A stretch of 56,489 nucleotides of DNA from Diaporthe sp. PMI_573 (lineage: Eukaryota > Ascomycota > Sordariomycetes > Diaporthales > Diaporthaceae): positions 1 through 56,489 of the forward strand of contig JAJTUP010000168.1 in the NCBI GenBank assembly GCA_021399435.1, in the 5' to 3' direction. This document shows positions 10,959 through 22,240 of the stretch, one piece after another. Made by a program: the position numbers and the translations under genes. The notes under the pieces were generated by a model. It was not told where the DNA came from. It ran no database searches and saw nothing but the letters and a program-made list of their open reading frames with translations. Every line of letters begins with the position of its first letter. Positions within the stretch are counted from its first letter, which is position 1.

Positions 10959-11201
10959 TAGTTCATTCCGCCCGGAGGCTCTAGGCCTAAAGGGCTCCTA
11001 ATACGCTACTGTACATATCCAGTTTGCCTCAGTTGTCGCCATAGTCACCTCATAGCCCCTAAAGATATCGTAGAGCCGCTCCTATCAATCCCATACAAAT
11101 AGAACCTGCGACGGTTTTTGTGCCTCTCAGATAGTACCAGCAACCTTCCTGCGGAATCTCGTGGGTTTAGTAGCAAGCCGGCTTGAAGGCGGATTCTCCA
11201 A

Positions 11202-13240
11202 GTGTCCAGTGTCCTATCTTCGGCGGCTGAAGCAAGACCTGCTGTCGTGACACGAGGGTGCTTAATGTGGTTATTCGAAGGTTTGGTAAGGTGGTTGCGG
11301 TGTAGTTTGTCTCCCGACTGCCTTGTTCCTCCGGCCCGTGGCCAAGGCAAACCTCGCCGTTCCCGGACCGCCTCCATGTTTAGTGTCCAGCTTCGGGGTC
11401 TGATAGAGCTTTTCTCAACAGCAGCCATCCAGAGGACAGATGGGGCAGAGGTGTTGCAGGACAGCCTCAATGAACTACGCCAAGTCAGCAGAAATAGCAA
11501 GCCGACTAAAACTCACGACTTTCTTCGCCTGTTGCGAGAAAAGGGCAAATTACTCCGCTGCTACACCCAGAACTTCGACTGCCTTGAAGACAAGGTCGGG
11601 TTGGTGACTGATATGAGTAACGACAAGGTGGAATGCGTGCAGCTCCACGGAAGGATCGACTCCCTGCGATGCGACAAATGCAATAGTTTATTCCCTTTTG
11701 AACGAGACGACAAAAACGGAGGTTCCTGCCCAAAATGCATCGAAGCACGCAAAGCCCGCGTGATGAAAAACAAGAGACCGATCAAAGGTGGACAACTCCG
11801 ACTCGATATCGTTTTGAATGGAGAGGGCCATCCAAAAGCTGAGCGAATTGAAGACCTAGTCCATCACGACGAACAAGGGAGACCTTCATTTCTCCTTGTT
11901 TTAGGCACAAGCCTCAAGGTTGACGGTCCTAAGGAGCTGCTGAAGAGGTTCGCGAAGGCCGTCCATGACAACAATGGAACAGTGGTTTACGTGAATCTTA
12001 CACCGCCACCTTCTACGATTGAACACATGTTTCACTTCTGGGTCAATATGAGGTGTGACCAGTGGGTTGAAGATGTCGAATCTGACCTTGGCTGGGCCCA
12101 GCTGGGGGCCGACGGCGCAAAGCAGCTTGTGTTGGACAAGCTAAAGGGCATCATTCCAGACCATATTCACACCAGGCTCGAAACCCTTGAAGCTCCTAGT
12201 GTGTCCGAAGATCTCATTTCGTTCGTCAGCGAACAATTCTCGACCTGGCCAGGAGTCAATCAAATCCTTGTTTGCTTTCCGAATGCGACATCCGAGGAGT
12301 TCTTCACAGGACTGAGTCAGATCTCGCGGTTGGTTGAGTTCTCCAAAGTGGTTGAACTTGTTTGGAATGCTCGCGATCAGAGGCAACATAAAGGGAGACA
12401 GGGTGCATCTAAGACAAAGCCCTGGGAACCTTCCGATGTTACTGCTGCCGCAGATGCAGCTGGCGTGTTCCTGAGGCCCCTAAGGAAACGTCGATCAGAT
12501 GCTACCGACAGTGCATCAAAGCGAAGAGCTACCGTTTCTGTTTCAAAAGAGGCGGCCCATGTTGGCTCGGGGGACCACGACAGAGAGATCATCGAGATTC
12601 CAGACTCCCCTGATTCCTCTTCAGATTCCATCGATGATAGAATGGCTACAGAGGCACTCGATCAACTCAGCCAAGGCAACTGGGTTTGGGGTGATAGTCT
12701 GAACGGGGCTTTAAAGATAGTGGGTGGCGCCTTCGAGGAATGCATCGTGGTCCACTCAGCACTTGCTCTGGGAAATCCAAATAATTCTCGTCGTCTTCGC
12801 GATCAGCTTTCGCTTCAGCCTCGCGTCATCATCCCCATGCATATCGCAGATCACTGGGTTCTCGCTATACTAACACTTAGTGATCATCCCCAGGCAGTCC
12901 TTTACGACTCATTGGCCACCGATGTTCACAAGAAACTCGCCAATGACCAGTTGAACGAATTTACAACACGATTCCTGGGCCAGTCCATCGATGTCATCTC
13001 TGGCGACTGTCCACAGCAGGTTAATGCTGCAGACTGCGGCGTTTTTGCATTTGCTATAGCTTGTCATGTCTTGGCAGATGTTCCGCTCCCCCAAACTTTA
13101 GACTCAGACCTATGGCGCTCCCTAATGTGCTATCTAAGTGCCGACAGAGGTTCCTGGCCCCTTAGTCCGCCAGAGTACTCTACTGTCTTCCGCCTTCCAT
13201 ACACGCCACCGGTTGCGAGGATGGTTACCTCGCTTGCTCG
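11202..13240 (+). pseudogene. Sirtuin (Hst3/4-like) - ULP1 protease fusion, 5' half interrupted by hAT
   Basis: One continuous frame encodes two enzymes. At about residues 100-270 is a SIR2 deacetylase: KTHDFLRLLREKGKLLRCYTQNFD, the catalytic histidine in LHGRIDSLRC, a CxxC...CxxC zinc site (CDKC, CPKC), then GTSLKVDGPKELL and VVYVNL. These features resemble the Hst3/Hst4 group. A linker with basic and acidic, SUMO-interaction-like segments (EIIEIPDSP) follows. Residues about 510-650 form a C48/ULP1 cysteine protease: DHWVLAIL (His), LYDSLA (Asp), CPQQVNAADCGVF (Gln and Cys). The NAD-binding GAGxS start and GIPDFR are not recognisable and the frame begins without ATG, so the 5' end is degraded. 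At 13240 a hAT element interrupts; the frame then runs 22 foreign codons to a stop at 13305-13307. Confidence 0.8.
13233..13240. repeat. Target site duplication (left copy) of hAT element 1
   Basis: CTTGCTCG directly abuts the terminal CAGGGTTC of the element. The same eight bases recur at 16223-16230. Eight-base duplications are diagnostic of hAT insertion. Confidence 0.9.
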
Positions 13241-16222
13241 CAGGGTTCAAATCCACGACACTCCACGACACATTTGTGAATATGGCGTGGATATGGATGC
13301 TGACTAATGACTTCGATGTGGAATGGGTGGAAATGGATCCATTATGGAAATGGATCCATATTGTGGAATTTGTGGAATGGAAACCTACTTCGTCCAACAA
13401 TGGTAATTAGTGGGTCGCATCCATGCCTTGGTCATTTGTCACTCGTCCATTAGAATCCTATCTAGCGACCCGATCAAACCAGCACGCAACCAACCCCGTA
13501 GTGTCTGACAAAGCCCAATTGTACTGGCATCTAGCCTATTGCGGCTCTTGGTAACCATGCGGCCAGTGGTCGAGAATAGCCTCTCACACTCGGCTGACAT
13601 AGGTGGCACAGTAAGCAGATCCAAGGCCATCCTAGACAGCCGGGGGTATTTGAGCCGCCTTATGTGCCAGTATTCGTAGGGATCTGTGACAGAAGCGTCA
13701 GCATCCTCGATATCGCGCTGCCACTGCTCGTATTCATCAAGATCCAGACCGCCAACTGAGGACCTAGGGGATTGAGCTGGGGATTGAATGTGCGACTCGG
13801 TAACAGAAATCCCTCCAGCCATCAGTCCTCGCTTTTTCGTGCGCCACGCTGTGAACTTGTTTCTTGAGGTCTTCAGACGCTTATTGGCAGGCAATTCAAT
13901 CTCTGGATCATCAACCTCAAGGTCCCTATACTCTCTCCCCCAAAGATCCTGGACCATCTCCTGCGCCTTGGTAATCCACAGCTGTCTTTCCTCGTCGTCT
14001 CCCCACAAATCGTGAAACAGTGCCCACCGGTAAGCAGGATGGAGAACTGCGGCGCCATAGATCAGGGGGCTATCGTTCAAATGCTCGTAGTATTCGTTCA
14101 ATTTGAGCCAACCCAGGTTGATGTTGACTGCGAGGTGGTGGCCGTCTGGAAAATTGGCGACTGCTCTTTTCGCGGATTCAAGGGTTTCGAGAAGAAATTC
14201 GTACGCGTGAATAAGATCCCAGCTTGTACCTGTACAAGTCAGCTGCTAGAATAAGAATAGGGCCGCTTTTGCGAAGTCTAAGGCTTACCGGACAGTGGGG
14301 GCTCGACCTCGTTTTCCTCGACGTTTCTGCGGTGTTTTCCCTGTCCATCACCCTCAAGGCCTTTCACAACCAGCTTGAAGTCAAGCAAAATGTCGTAAAG
14401 AGTCCCGAGCACATGCCAATCATCAGTTGTCATGCGGTTCTCTTCCTTCAGGAAGAAGGGCTGCTTGGAGCCCTTTTTGATGTTGCCAGCTCTCGTCAAG
14501 TTGGCCTTCTCCCACTCGTTTGACGCTCTCTGGACAAAAGAATTATAAAATGGCCTTAAAACCAGAGCACGCTCAATCATCGAGAATTGAGAAAGCCACC
14601 GGGTAGCATTGTCGACCACAACTCCAACTGGACGGTGTTTCTTGAGCTGAGCGTCGTCAGAGAGTTGGCTCTCGACAGCCTGTACCTTCTTGAGCATATC
14701 GGTCCACGTGTCCGATCTGCTCACCTCCTAGGACTTCGTGAGTATGACAAATAAAATCGGGGACTGAGCCACCTACAACAGCAAAGTTATGCCATTTTCC
14801 AACGGAGCCTCGCCTCCTCCAGACTTCATGCTCCTTCGCTGCCGTGTGAAGTCCTTCGAAGAGCTCTTTCTCAAAAGCATCCGGGTTCTTGTCATACAGC
14901 ATCTGTTTCACTACTATGTTGACAACGTGGCCAACGCAGCGAACCCATCGCTTTTTCCAGTCGAAGCCGAATTCTAATGCAAGCTCCTCCATCGAGGTTT
15001 TACTGTTACCGGCATTATCCAGTGTGAAATACCCGATTTTATCGCTGATCTCGTACTCTCGAATGATCTCGATGATCTGCCCGGCGATATTCTCGCCTGT
15101 GTGCCGCTCTGTAAGTTCAGGCAGGCCGAGGACACACTTCTGTGGCCGGTCGTTGGAATCCCGAAACACACATGTGATGCCGTATAAGGCGTGTCGGGTA
15201 CCAGACTTCCAGCCATCGTACTGGATATGGATCTGTACTGGACTCTTCCGCAAAGCATCCTTCACTCTTTCCATGTTGTTGGTAAATTCTCGTTCTGCGA
15301 TGGCACGCACGGTCACGTCAGTAATGTTAGCTTTTGTGATCTCGACAGATGGATTGAGGTAGTTGAAGATGTCTCGAAGATCTTGATCGTTGACGATCGA
15401 GAAGGATTGGTTAGAATTGACAATCCAGTTGACAAGTTTCTGCTGGAATACAGTTTTGTCGAAACGTTTAATCAACGTATTGATCAAATCTTGTTCCTTC
15501 GGCTCCGTGGGGTTCAACTGTAGGATTGTTGCAATGGACTGATGTGCTTTCTCAGATGCCTTTGCAGGCTTTTGCCTCTTGCCCGTCGGATCCATGATGC
15601 CATTGTGGTCCGTGTACAGGTGACCCTCAGCGTTCTGCAACCCTTTGATGGCATAACTCTTTGGCCTCGGCCGCTTTTGCTTGATGCAAAGACAACACAC
15701 CCATCGGCGTTCCCCCTTCTGGGCATGCTGGATATCGTAGCCGAATTGATATACCCATTGACGCACTTGGCCGTCTCTCTCCGTCAAGGTCCAGCCTTTG
15801 TAGAGCTGAAAGAGCCGTTGATTGTCTTCTTCTGTACGTTCTGGAACGGGCGTGGTTGACTTGGTAGGATGGAAGGTGGCCATTTCGATTTGAGGTAGTA
15901 AGGTCGTAACAGTAAAACCTCCCAGAATAGACTTGTTTAACTTTGTGTACGGATAAAACGGGGTGGAAAATCGTTTTTATTTTGTTGTTGTGGGCGATCG
16001 AAGGTACTTAGGGTATGCGCTATTTCACAAGGAAATCCAGGTATTTTCAAACCCCACCAAAAATGTCCATTCCTTTCCACAATTTCCACATATGGAACAT
16101 GTGGAAGGGGCTCCGTGGCGTGGATATGGAAATGCAGAAGCCCGCGTGGAATGGAATGGAATGGATATGGATCCACATTATGGATCCATATGTGGATTTC
16201 GTGGTATGGATTTGAACCCTGA
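13241..16222 (-). mobile_element. Full-length hAT element 1 (2,982 bp) with TIRs and 8-bp TSD
   Basis: The left terminus CAGGGTTCAAATCCACGACA and the right terminus (read inward, TCAGGGTTCAAATCCATACC) form inverted repeats of about 15 bp. The right end has one extra base. Subterminal regions at both ends are rich in GGAAATGGATCCAT and TGTGGAAT-like motifs, the usual transposase binding arrays. The only gene is the minus-strand transposase. Perfect duplications and a complete coding frame indicate a recent insertion. Confidence 0.92.
13439..15883 (-). CDS. hAT transposase of element 1 (3 exons, intact)
   Basis: Exons 15883-14777, 14724-14289 and 14229-13439 join to 2,334 nt and 777 aa with consistent phases. 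Intron 1 ends at the AG of TAGGAG and intron 2 at TTGTACAG. The N-terminus (MATFHPTKS) leads into a BED-like zinc-binding region (WVYQFGYDIQ, RRWVCCLC, H...H). The catalytic core contains QYDGWKSGTRHALYG and TLDNAGNSKTSM with its conserved Asp residues, then NATRWLSQFSMIERAL. The C-terminal dimerisation domain (hAT family, PF05699) is clear: YWHIRRLKYPRLSRMALDLL, then SAECERLFSTTGRM and KSRNRLDA. No stops or frameshifts were seen, so the protein could be active. It cuts and pastes elements bearing the CAGGGTTC termini. Confidence 0.9.
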
Positions 16223-16230
16223 CTTGCTCG
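16223..16230. repeat. Target site duplication (right copy) of hAT element 1
   Basis: CTTGCTCG is identical to 13233-13240 and immediately follows the GAACCCTGA end of the element. Confidence 0.9.
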
Positions 16231-16651
16231 GCTGGATGGACTTGAAAATTCGCATCGCATCCATGTCTCTTCTCTCCGCGAGGACATCGCTCACCAGTTC
16301 AAGCTTCGCGAGGCAAAGCTTGATGCCCTAAAGGACGCTTGTTTTGTGTTTAAGAATATATCTACACGATTCGAGGCACTCGGAGAGCAATTGTGGAACA
16401 TCGAAAAAAAAATTGAGAGAAACAAACAAATACTATCAGAGACGGAGGGCTTGTCTTTAAATGACCCGAACATCGTGATGGCATTCAGAGCGGCCGTTCA
16501 CGAAGAAGTTTCGCAGCAGCAGAAGGGGAGAAGAAAGAAGGTGCGACAGCTCGCTCAGCGTGATAGGGTTTTTCGTGCCCAATCCGCTGTAGTTGAAGCC
16601 ATAGTTACTTGTGCTGGCGCTTGGGAACTACCTGGGAGCACAATTTCCTAA
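16231..16651 (+). pseudogene. Sirtuin-ULP1 fusion, 3' portion displaced by hAT
   Basis: Removing the transposon and one copy of the duplication joins 13240 to 16231 within a single codon (CG plus G). The combined frame then stays open to TAA at 16649-16651, giving a gene of about 819 codons in its present 5' form. The tail is alpha-helical and charged: LDGLENSHRIHVSSLREDIA, then FEALGEQLWNIEKKIERNKQ, then a lysine/arginine-rich stretch (KGRRKKVRQLAQRDRVFRAQ) that may be a nuclear localisation signal and coiled coil. On its own it has no start of translation that makes sense, so it is the orphaned end of the interrupted gene. Confidence 0.85.
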
Positions 16652-17074
16652 TTAAATTTGCAAAGGCAGGCCGGTTCTAAGTTCAGCTTGTAGTTATGAT
16701 GTCATTCGCCTATCTATTGTTGGTTTAACAAATGGTCTTCACGTCTCCTTCAAGTGTACGACAGCCGCTATTTCAGATCCAGCATCCGGGCTTGTGGTTC
16801 ACGTTGGTGCAATTTGGCAAATCAGACGACTCTGTTTTGGGGTATGACATCAGTGCGCCGGGCGCTTGCAACTAGCCGCTGGCCTGGCCGGCGGCTACAG
16901 CCCCACGACATAATTTGTATAAAGAGTCCTGTTCAATCATTGCGATCGCATTGGGCAGCGCTGCATTTATTATCATTTTAGTGGCGTGTGGCTTCTGTGT
17001 TTATGAACTTGGACGTCGAGCCGGGAGGCGTCTCAAACAAGAGCCATGCTGGGGACCTGTACAATCATAAATGT
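16652..17074. other. Short intergenic interval between gene remnant and hAT element 2
   Basis: Nothing supported. TGGCCTGGCCGGCGG-type GC patches occur near 16880, but there is no frame with motifs. Confidence 0.5.
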
Positions 17075-17082
17075 CTTGGCAA

Positions 17083-19553
17083 TAGTGATGTTGTACAGTT
17101 TGTACAACCTTGTTGTACGTACGTACGTACAGGAAGAAAATGTACGTACATGTACTATGTACGTACGACTGAGCCCACTATATTCCAAATCAGGTAATTT
17201 ATGGGTCATGCCGTACAAGTACGGAGCTGTACAAAACTTTGCCGGCTTAACAACTCAGCGTTACTCTGCCATTCTTTCCCAATTGAACGCATCGCCAAAA
17301 AAGATGGCCCCTGCCAAAGCTGACGCTGCCTTCATTTGGCGACAGTTTATCGACCTCGGCCGCTCGAACCCCAAGAAAAGCAAGCGATACAGATGCCGTC
17401 ACTGCCAGAAGGACTTTGCAGCGACCTCTGTTGGGAGGCCGAAAGGGCACCTCGCTGCGTGTGACAAATGGCAAGCTACGCAGCGACAAGAGCGCCAAGC
17501 TCGAGATAACGCCGGCTATCTTCCCTCATATTCTGAAGCTGTACAAAAGAAGATAACGGAGGTCGGAATTCAGCATATCTCTCAGGACGAGAGCCGCAGT
17601 TTCGCCTATGATGCCGCCGCTGCTGTAATCGCCGGCGGTCGCCCCTTCAGCCTCTTCGAGAGCCGTCGTTGGCGTTATTTCTTCACTCGCATCAAGCCAG
17701 GCTGGAAGCCCCCTAGCCGTGCCGTCATCACGCGAATTCTTCCCGAGTTCTATCAGGAAATCTATGACGAGGTTTTCAAACGTATTACCAGCTCGGAATG
17801 GTTCAACATCATATTTGACGCCTCCGATAATGTCTCGGGCCACAGGATCGTTAATATCTCGGTACAGGTACCAGACGGCCCGGCCTTCTGCTGGAAAACA
17901 CTTGACACGGGAGACGAACAGCACACGGCAGAGAACTGGGTGCGGCTGATCTGGGGAGAAATGCAGCAACTGTGTGGCGGCGATCTCTCCAGGATCAATT
18001 CTATCTGTACGGATACCGAAAATACGATGCGCTCTGTACACAACCTGCTAGGGGGATTCCCAGAGCTCTCACACATCAACTTCTCTCTGTGCGATTCTCA
18101 CGGCCTTCAGCTTCTGATTAAAGATATTCTTCTTCTTCCCTTCTTCGAGGATCTCTAACAACGTCAGCACCCTGCTCGTGTTCTTCTCACGGTCTAAATT
18201 ACAATTACAAAGATTGAGAATGTGCCAGCGCACAAGGTGGAACGGAGTAACTCGCGCGCTGATCCGAAGGTACCGGTGAATTGTTAGCTGCGACTGAGAA
18301 ATTGATATACTAACCTGCTCGTTCCGAACAGTATAATTACACGCTGGGGTTCCCAGTACAATTCTTTCTTCTCCCTCCTCCGTTCTCGAGACCCTGCCAG
18401 AGACTGGTCTGTTCGAAAAGATGTACGGGATGAGTTGCGATCTCAAGATTGCCCCGTTCTCCTGCCCGAAGCGGTTCGGATCATCAAAGACAGCAGCTTC
18501 TGGCTAGAACTCGAGGCTGCGATCGCTGTGCTGAAACCGGTGAACGACTTTCAACACGCTTCTGAGGCTGATGGGGCGGGAATTGCACACGTTGTAAATC
18601 GCTGGCTGCAAATCAAAAGCAAATGGGCTGAGATGAGAGAGGCTGATCAGTTCCCTGATATTCCGTGGGACGATATTGACGCTATATTCAAAGCTAGGCT
18701 TGATAAGCAAACGTACGATATACATTGGATCGCCGATGCCCTCCGGCCTGATAAAACAGGTCCAAACTCGAAACTTCCGCCTAGCGTCTTTGCACGCGTC
18801 CAAGAATATTTGCAGAAACAGCTGGAAAATGACGACGAGTATCACCGTGCCCTCTCCGAATTCACACACTTCCGAATGCGTACAGGCGGCCCAGACGGCT
18901 TATTCAATAAGCACAGCGCTGTATACGACGATGGTTTCAGGCCAGCAATGGCGTGGCAGTGCCTCCTCAACCAGGGCTCGATTCTGGCTAGAGTAGCTGT
19001 GAAGGCAATGAACACGCTTGCAAACTCCGTACCTTCAGAACGAAGTTTCTCTGCTATCAGGTTCAAACACACGAAAGCTCGAAATCGCCTTACGCCCATG
19101 CACGCGGACATGCAGGCCTTCATTTTTATGAATGATCGCGTATTAGATCGCCTTAAGGATCAGAAGTACGCGCATAAAAAGCGCTGGGCGGATCTTGAGG
19201 AGAAGGACTGGCTGGAACTTGAAGATTCGTACCTCGAGTTGTTTGTGAATGCGCAGGGCAAGAAGGTCTGGATGGATGGTGTGATGGCCTCTGCCAATGG
19301 AGATTTCGAGTGGGAAGGTGTCTTACAGTCGACAGGTGATATATTGGGGGTTGGTACTGAAGTGGAATCAGTGGTTGGAGACTAGAGTGACAGGAGACCA
19401 GGACCGTATGAATGCTCGTACTCAACTATTGCCTAAAAAGGAAGGAGGAAATTTGTATGGTACAATTTTGTACGTACAGAAAAGTTGTACGTACGTACAG
19501 CTACCCAAAATACAGTACGTACGTACGTACGTGTACAGAAAAATGCATCACTA
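17083..19553 (+). mobile_element. hAT element 2 (2,471 bp), TSD CTTGGCAA
   Basis: The left end TAGTGATG begins at 17083 and the right end CATCACTA ends at 19553: 8-bp terminal inverted repeats of the TAGTG type common in hAT. The flanking 8-bp duplication is CTTGGCAA at 17075-17082 and 19554-19561. Both subterminal regions carry clustered GTACGTAC palindromes, at 17113-17165 and 19460-19535, likely transposase-binding sites. The termini and sequence differ from element 1, so this is another family. Confidence 0.9.
17304..19385 (+). pseudogene. hAT transposase of element 2 (2 exons, one frameshift)
   Basis: The start is the ATG at 17304 (MAPAKADAAFIWRQF). The upstream continuation of the frame crosses the terminal repeat and is not part of the protein. 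A BED zinc finger follows (YRCRHCQKDFAATSVGRPKG, HLAAC). FNIIFDASDN and CTDTENTMRS supply core acidic residues. At about 18156 one extra T moves the frame from PFFEDL to NNVSTLLVFFSRSKLQLQRL. Intron 18270-18331 (branch ACTAAC) then leads into SIITRWGSQYNSFFSLLRS, and the C-terminal dimerisation region is NSVPSERSFSAIRFKHTKAR followed by NRLTP. Apart from that single base the protein is complete, so the copy is probably non-autonomous now but could have been mobilised recently. Confidence 0.85.
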
Positions 19554-19561
19554 CTTGGCAA

Positions 19562-20585
19562 ACGCGAGTCTCCCCATCCTGTCCATTGATTTCTGCCCGC
19601 AAGGCTTCGGCCAGTCCTGCCGCCGTCGATCTCGATCCTAAACGCGGGGGGGTAAAAGCTTGATCTACATCCACCAGGACTCGCGGGGCCCAAGATTCTA
19701 ATAATCCAACTTTCCCACGATCCTGCCAGACTAGGTAAAGTCTGTTTTCCTGGAACAACATACCACCACGGCACGAACCGCTGATGTTGCTTTTAGCTCA
19801 GGCTTAAAGGTGGTATGCGTCAGCTACGCGTGGGTCTACTGCACCCATTATCGCCACGCCAAGCCGGAGAGAGATACGCTAACAGATCCCGTAAGACCCC
19901 TGCCTGCTTGCTGAATTGATCCGAGACGACCCTCCAGAACTGAATACTGAGGCACTGAGTGCGTGTGGCTGGGCGCCAAGTTGCTGAATCAGCGATCTAC
20001 CGCCACAAGTGGATATACCATCGACACCATGACATCATGACCCCTCAGCAGCGGTGAGTTCACGTAATAGTGGGATAGGCAATGCGGTTCTTTGTAGCAC
20101 GTTGAGCCGACTGTTCTCAACCAAGCTGACGTAAGGTGACGCCAGGCCGACCTCCCCATGTCATGTTGACTTCCGATTATTATTCAAGTCCGCAAATAAA
20201 ATAGATGAGAATGGAGTTGACATTGTACCTACGCCCCCGTACGCAGTATGAGCTACACGGTTTCTACAGGAGATAGATTGTGCGAGCAGAGAGGCCTCTG
20301 CTCTCACATGCCATCGGTGAACATTGTTGATCAGTTCGCCGCCTTGTCAGCATGACTACAGGTAGTCGGGTGTCGGGTACGACTCTGGTTGCACTTCCAC
20401 GTACAACTTGGGTCATCATGATGATGTCGTTCCAGGCGCCGACACCTTAGCGAGAGTTTGTAGAACAATAGGTCTGAAATTGTTAATAACATGGAATTGA
20501 AGATCTCGTTAGTATAAAGAGGTGGCAGACGCCAGTGCCGCCTGTAGGAAGCACACCATTGCAACGGAGGTTCAGCTCATAACTT
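19562..20585. other. Intergenic; no intact gene
   Basis: On the minus strand a frame from 19761 (MLFQENRLYLVWQDRGKVGL) reads into the right flank of hAT element 2. Skipping the element, it would continue past the left flank with QDIYDCTGPQHG. It might be the gene the element landed in, but I recognise no domain. The promoter of the following subtilase would lie at about 20400-20580. Confidence 0.35.
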
Positions 20586-22240
20586 ATGCAGCACTCTGTT
20601 GTCGGCATCATGTGGTCAAGCTTCGACAGACTTCTGGGCCTCGGTCTCTTCAGCTTTCAATGCATCGCTCAAGTGGCGGCCGTACCAAGCGGCTCGTGTC
20701 AGGCAGTCACACACGACAAGCTTGAGCCGATGCCCAATGACTTCTCAACCGTACCGGACGAATACCTCGTGGCCTTTGTTGCGAACCACAGCCTGCAACA
20801 ACATCTACAATTCCTCGGTCTTTCTGGAAATTCGTCCGATGCTCACTTTGAGCCGCTACTCATGGCCAACGGATATATCGGCTACTACGGAGATGCTATG
20901 CTCACCAAGGTGCTGGAAGATCCTGGCGTGGATTATGTGGAACGCAACGTCGTTGGGTACATCCCCGAACCAGAGTTCGTGAACGTGAACTCGACTTCGA
21001 CAAACTCAACTTCCGACTCGGTATCAAAGAGGGATACGACACAGGTAGGAGGAATGGTGTAGCCTTCGAGCGGGCATACCTGCTGCTGACAACAGCCCCA
21101 CAGCAAAACGCCCCATGGCATCTTCATCAGGTATCGGAGGAGTTCAAGGACTCGCCGGGTTCAGACTACGACTATTACATGGAGGCATCTGGCATAAATG
21201 TCAACGTATATGTCCTCGACACGGGCTTTCAGGAGGTGGGCATCCCCGAGCTTCGCGCCGCCAGCGGGCAACCCGTCCTGATCGACCTTTCCGGCAAACA
21301 CGACGAGTCCCCTGACCCGACAGATCGCGACGGCCATGGTACGGGCGTAGCGGTAAGCATCCCTTCGAGTCTCTTTCTTTAACCCGTTAGGCTTTGGCCC
21401 CCGGAATGAGTTTCACATTACCTCCCATGTCTACGAGAGTCTTGAAATATCCTTGTTTGGACAGAGTCTAACTCCCAATGTTTTTAGTCCATGGTGACTG
21501 GAGCGTACTCCGGAGTGGCCAAGAATGCACACCTCATAAGCATCAAGGTCTGCAGGAAACGGGATAATTGTGATCGCGTCAACGTTATCCGGGGCCTCCT
21601 GTGGGCGCAGTGGAACGAGAAGAACCGGCGCGACAAGGCGGCGCCTCACAGCCGTGGTGGTGCCGTGGTCAACATGTCGCTGCAGGTAGGCGCAACTAAA
21701 ACTATGAGCGACCTGATCGATAAGCTCTTCACCCAGAACATCCCCGTGTTCGCCGCCGCAGGGAATAGCGGCGGGCTTGGCGAAGACAACTACCCCTGCA
21801 AGCACCCGCTTGTCAACTGTGTTGGCGCAACCACGGAGGATTACAATCGATGGAAAGGTATAAAAAGACCAGGAGGGTCCGCTTCGGGTGGAAAAGTCAT
21901 GTTCGTTGCGCCCGGAGGTGGCATTATTGCCACGTGGCCCAAGGAGCTCAAGGACGCGAACCATGAGGGCTTTTGCAAAGACAAGCCTTGTATGGAGGCT
22001 TCGGGGACATCCTTTGCGTCGCCTGTTGCCGCAGGCGTTGCAGCCATGATACTAAGCTATGAAGGGAGGTTGAACCATTTGTCCAGCTTTACCCCAGCGT
22101 CCGTCTTCGGACGACTGAAGGAGAACGCCAGGACGGGGATCACGGAAGGGTGGCGTGGAGGTGGAGAGAAATACTTCATCAACAACGGCTTCCACAAAGG
22201 GCATAACGGCGAGCCATATTATATGCCGCCACAACCCTGA
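20586..22240 (+). CDS. Secreted subtilisin-like serine protease, S8 (3 exons)
   Basis: Exons 20586-21044, 21104-21352 and 21488-22240 join in phase to 486 aa; a second ATG at 20610 would give 478. The N-terminus from 20610 (MWSSFDRLLGLGLFSFQCIA) looks like a signal peptide ending near AVPSG. Next comes an inhibitor-I9 propeptide (PDEYLVAFVANHSLQQHL ... DPGVDYVERNVVG) and an Asn/Ser/Thr-rich linker with KRD, a possible Kex2 site. The catalytic triad is Asp in VYVLDTG, His in DGHGTGVA and Ser in GTSFASPVAAG, with oxyanion Asn in AAAGNSGG. This is the layout of proteinase K-type extracellular fungal proteases that digest host or environmental protein. The introns are 59 and 135 nt. The gene looks intact. 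Confidence 0.88.

Noticed and set aside
13241..13256. GGTTCAAATCC, a tRNA T-arm / B-box-like sequence at the hAT terminus and again at its other end
   Set aside because: No acceptor, D or anticodon stems surround it, and it forms the inverted terminal repeat of the transposon.
17046..17303. Upstream extension of the hAT 2 transposase frame
   Set aside because: It crosses the element boundary at 17083 and encodes terminal repeats, so ATG 17304 is the sensible start.
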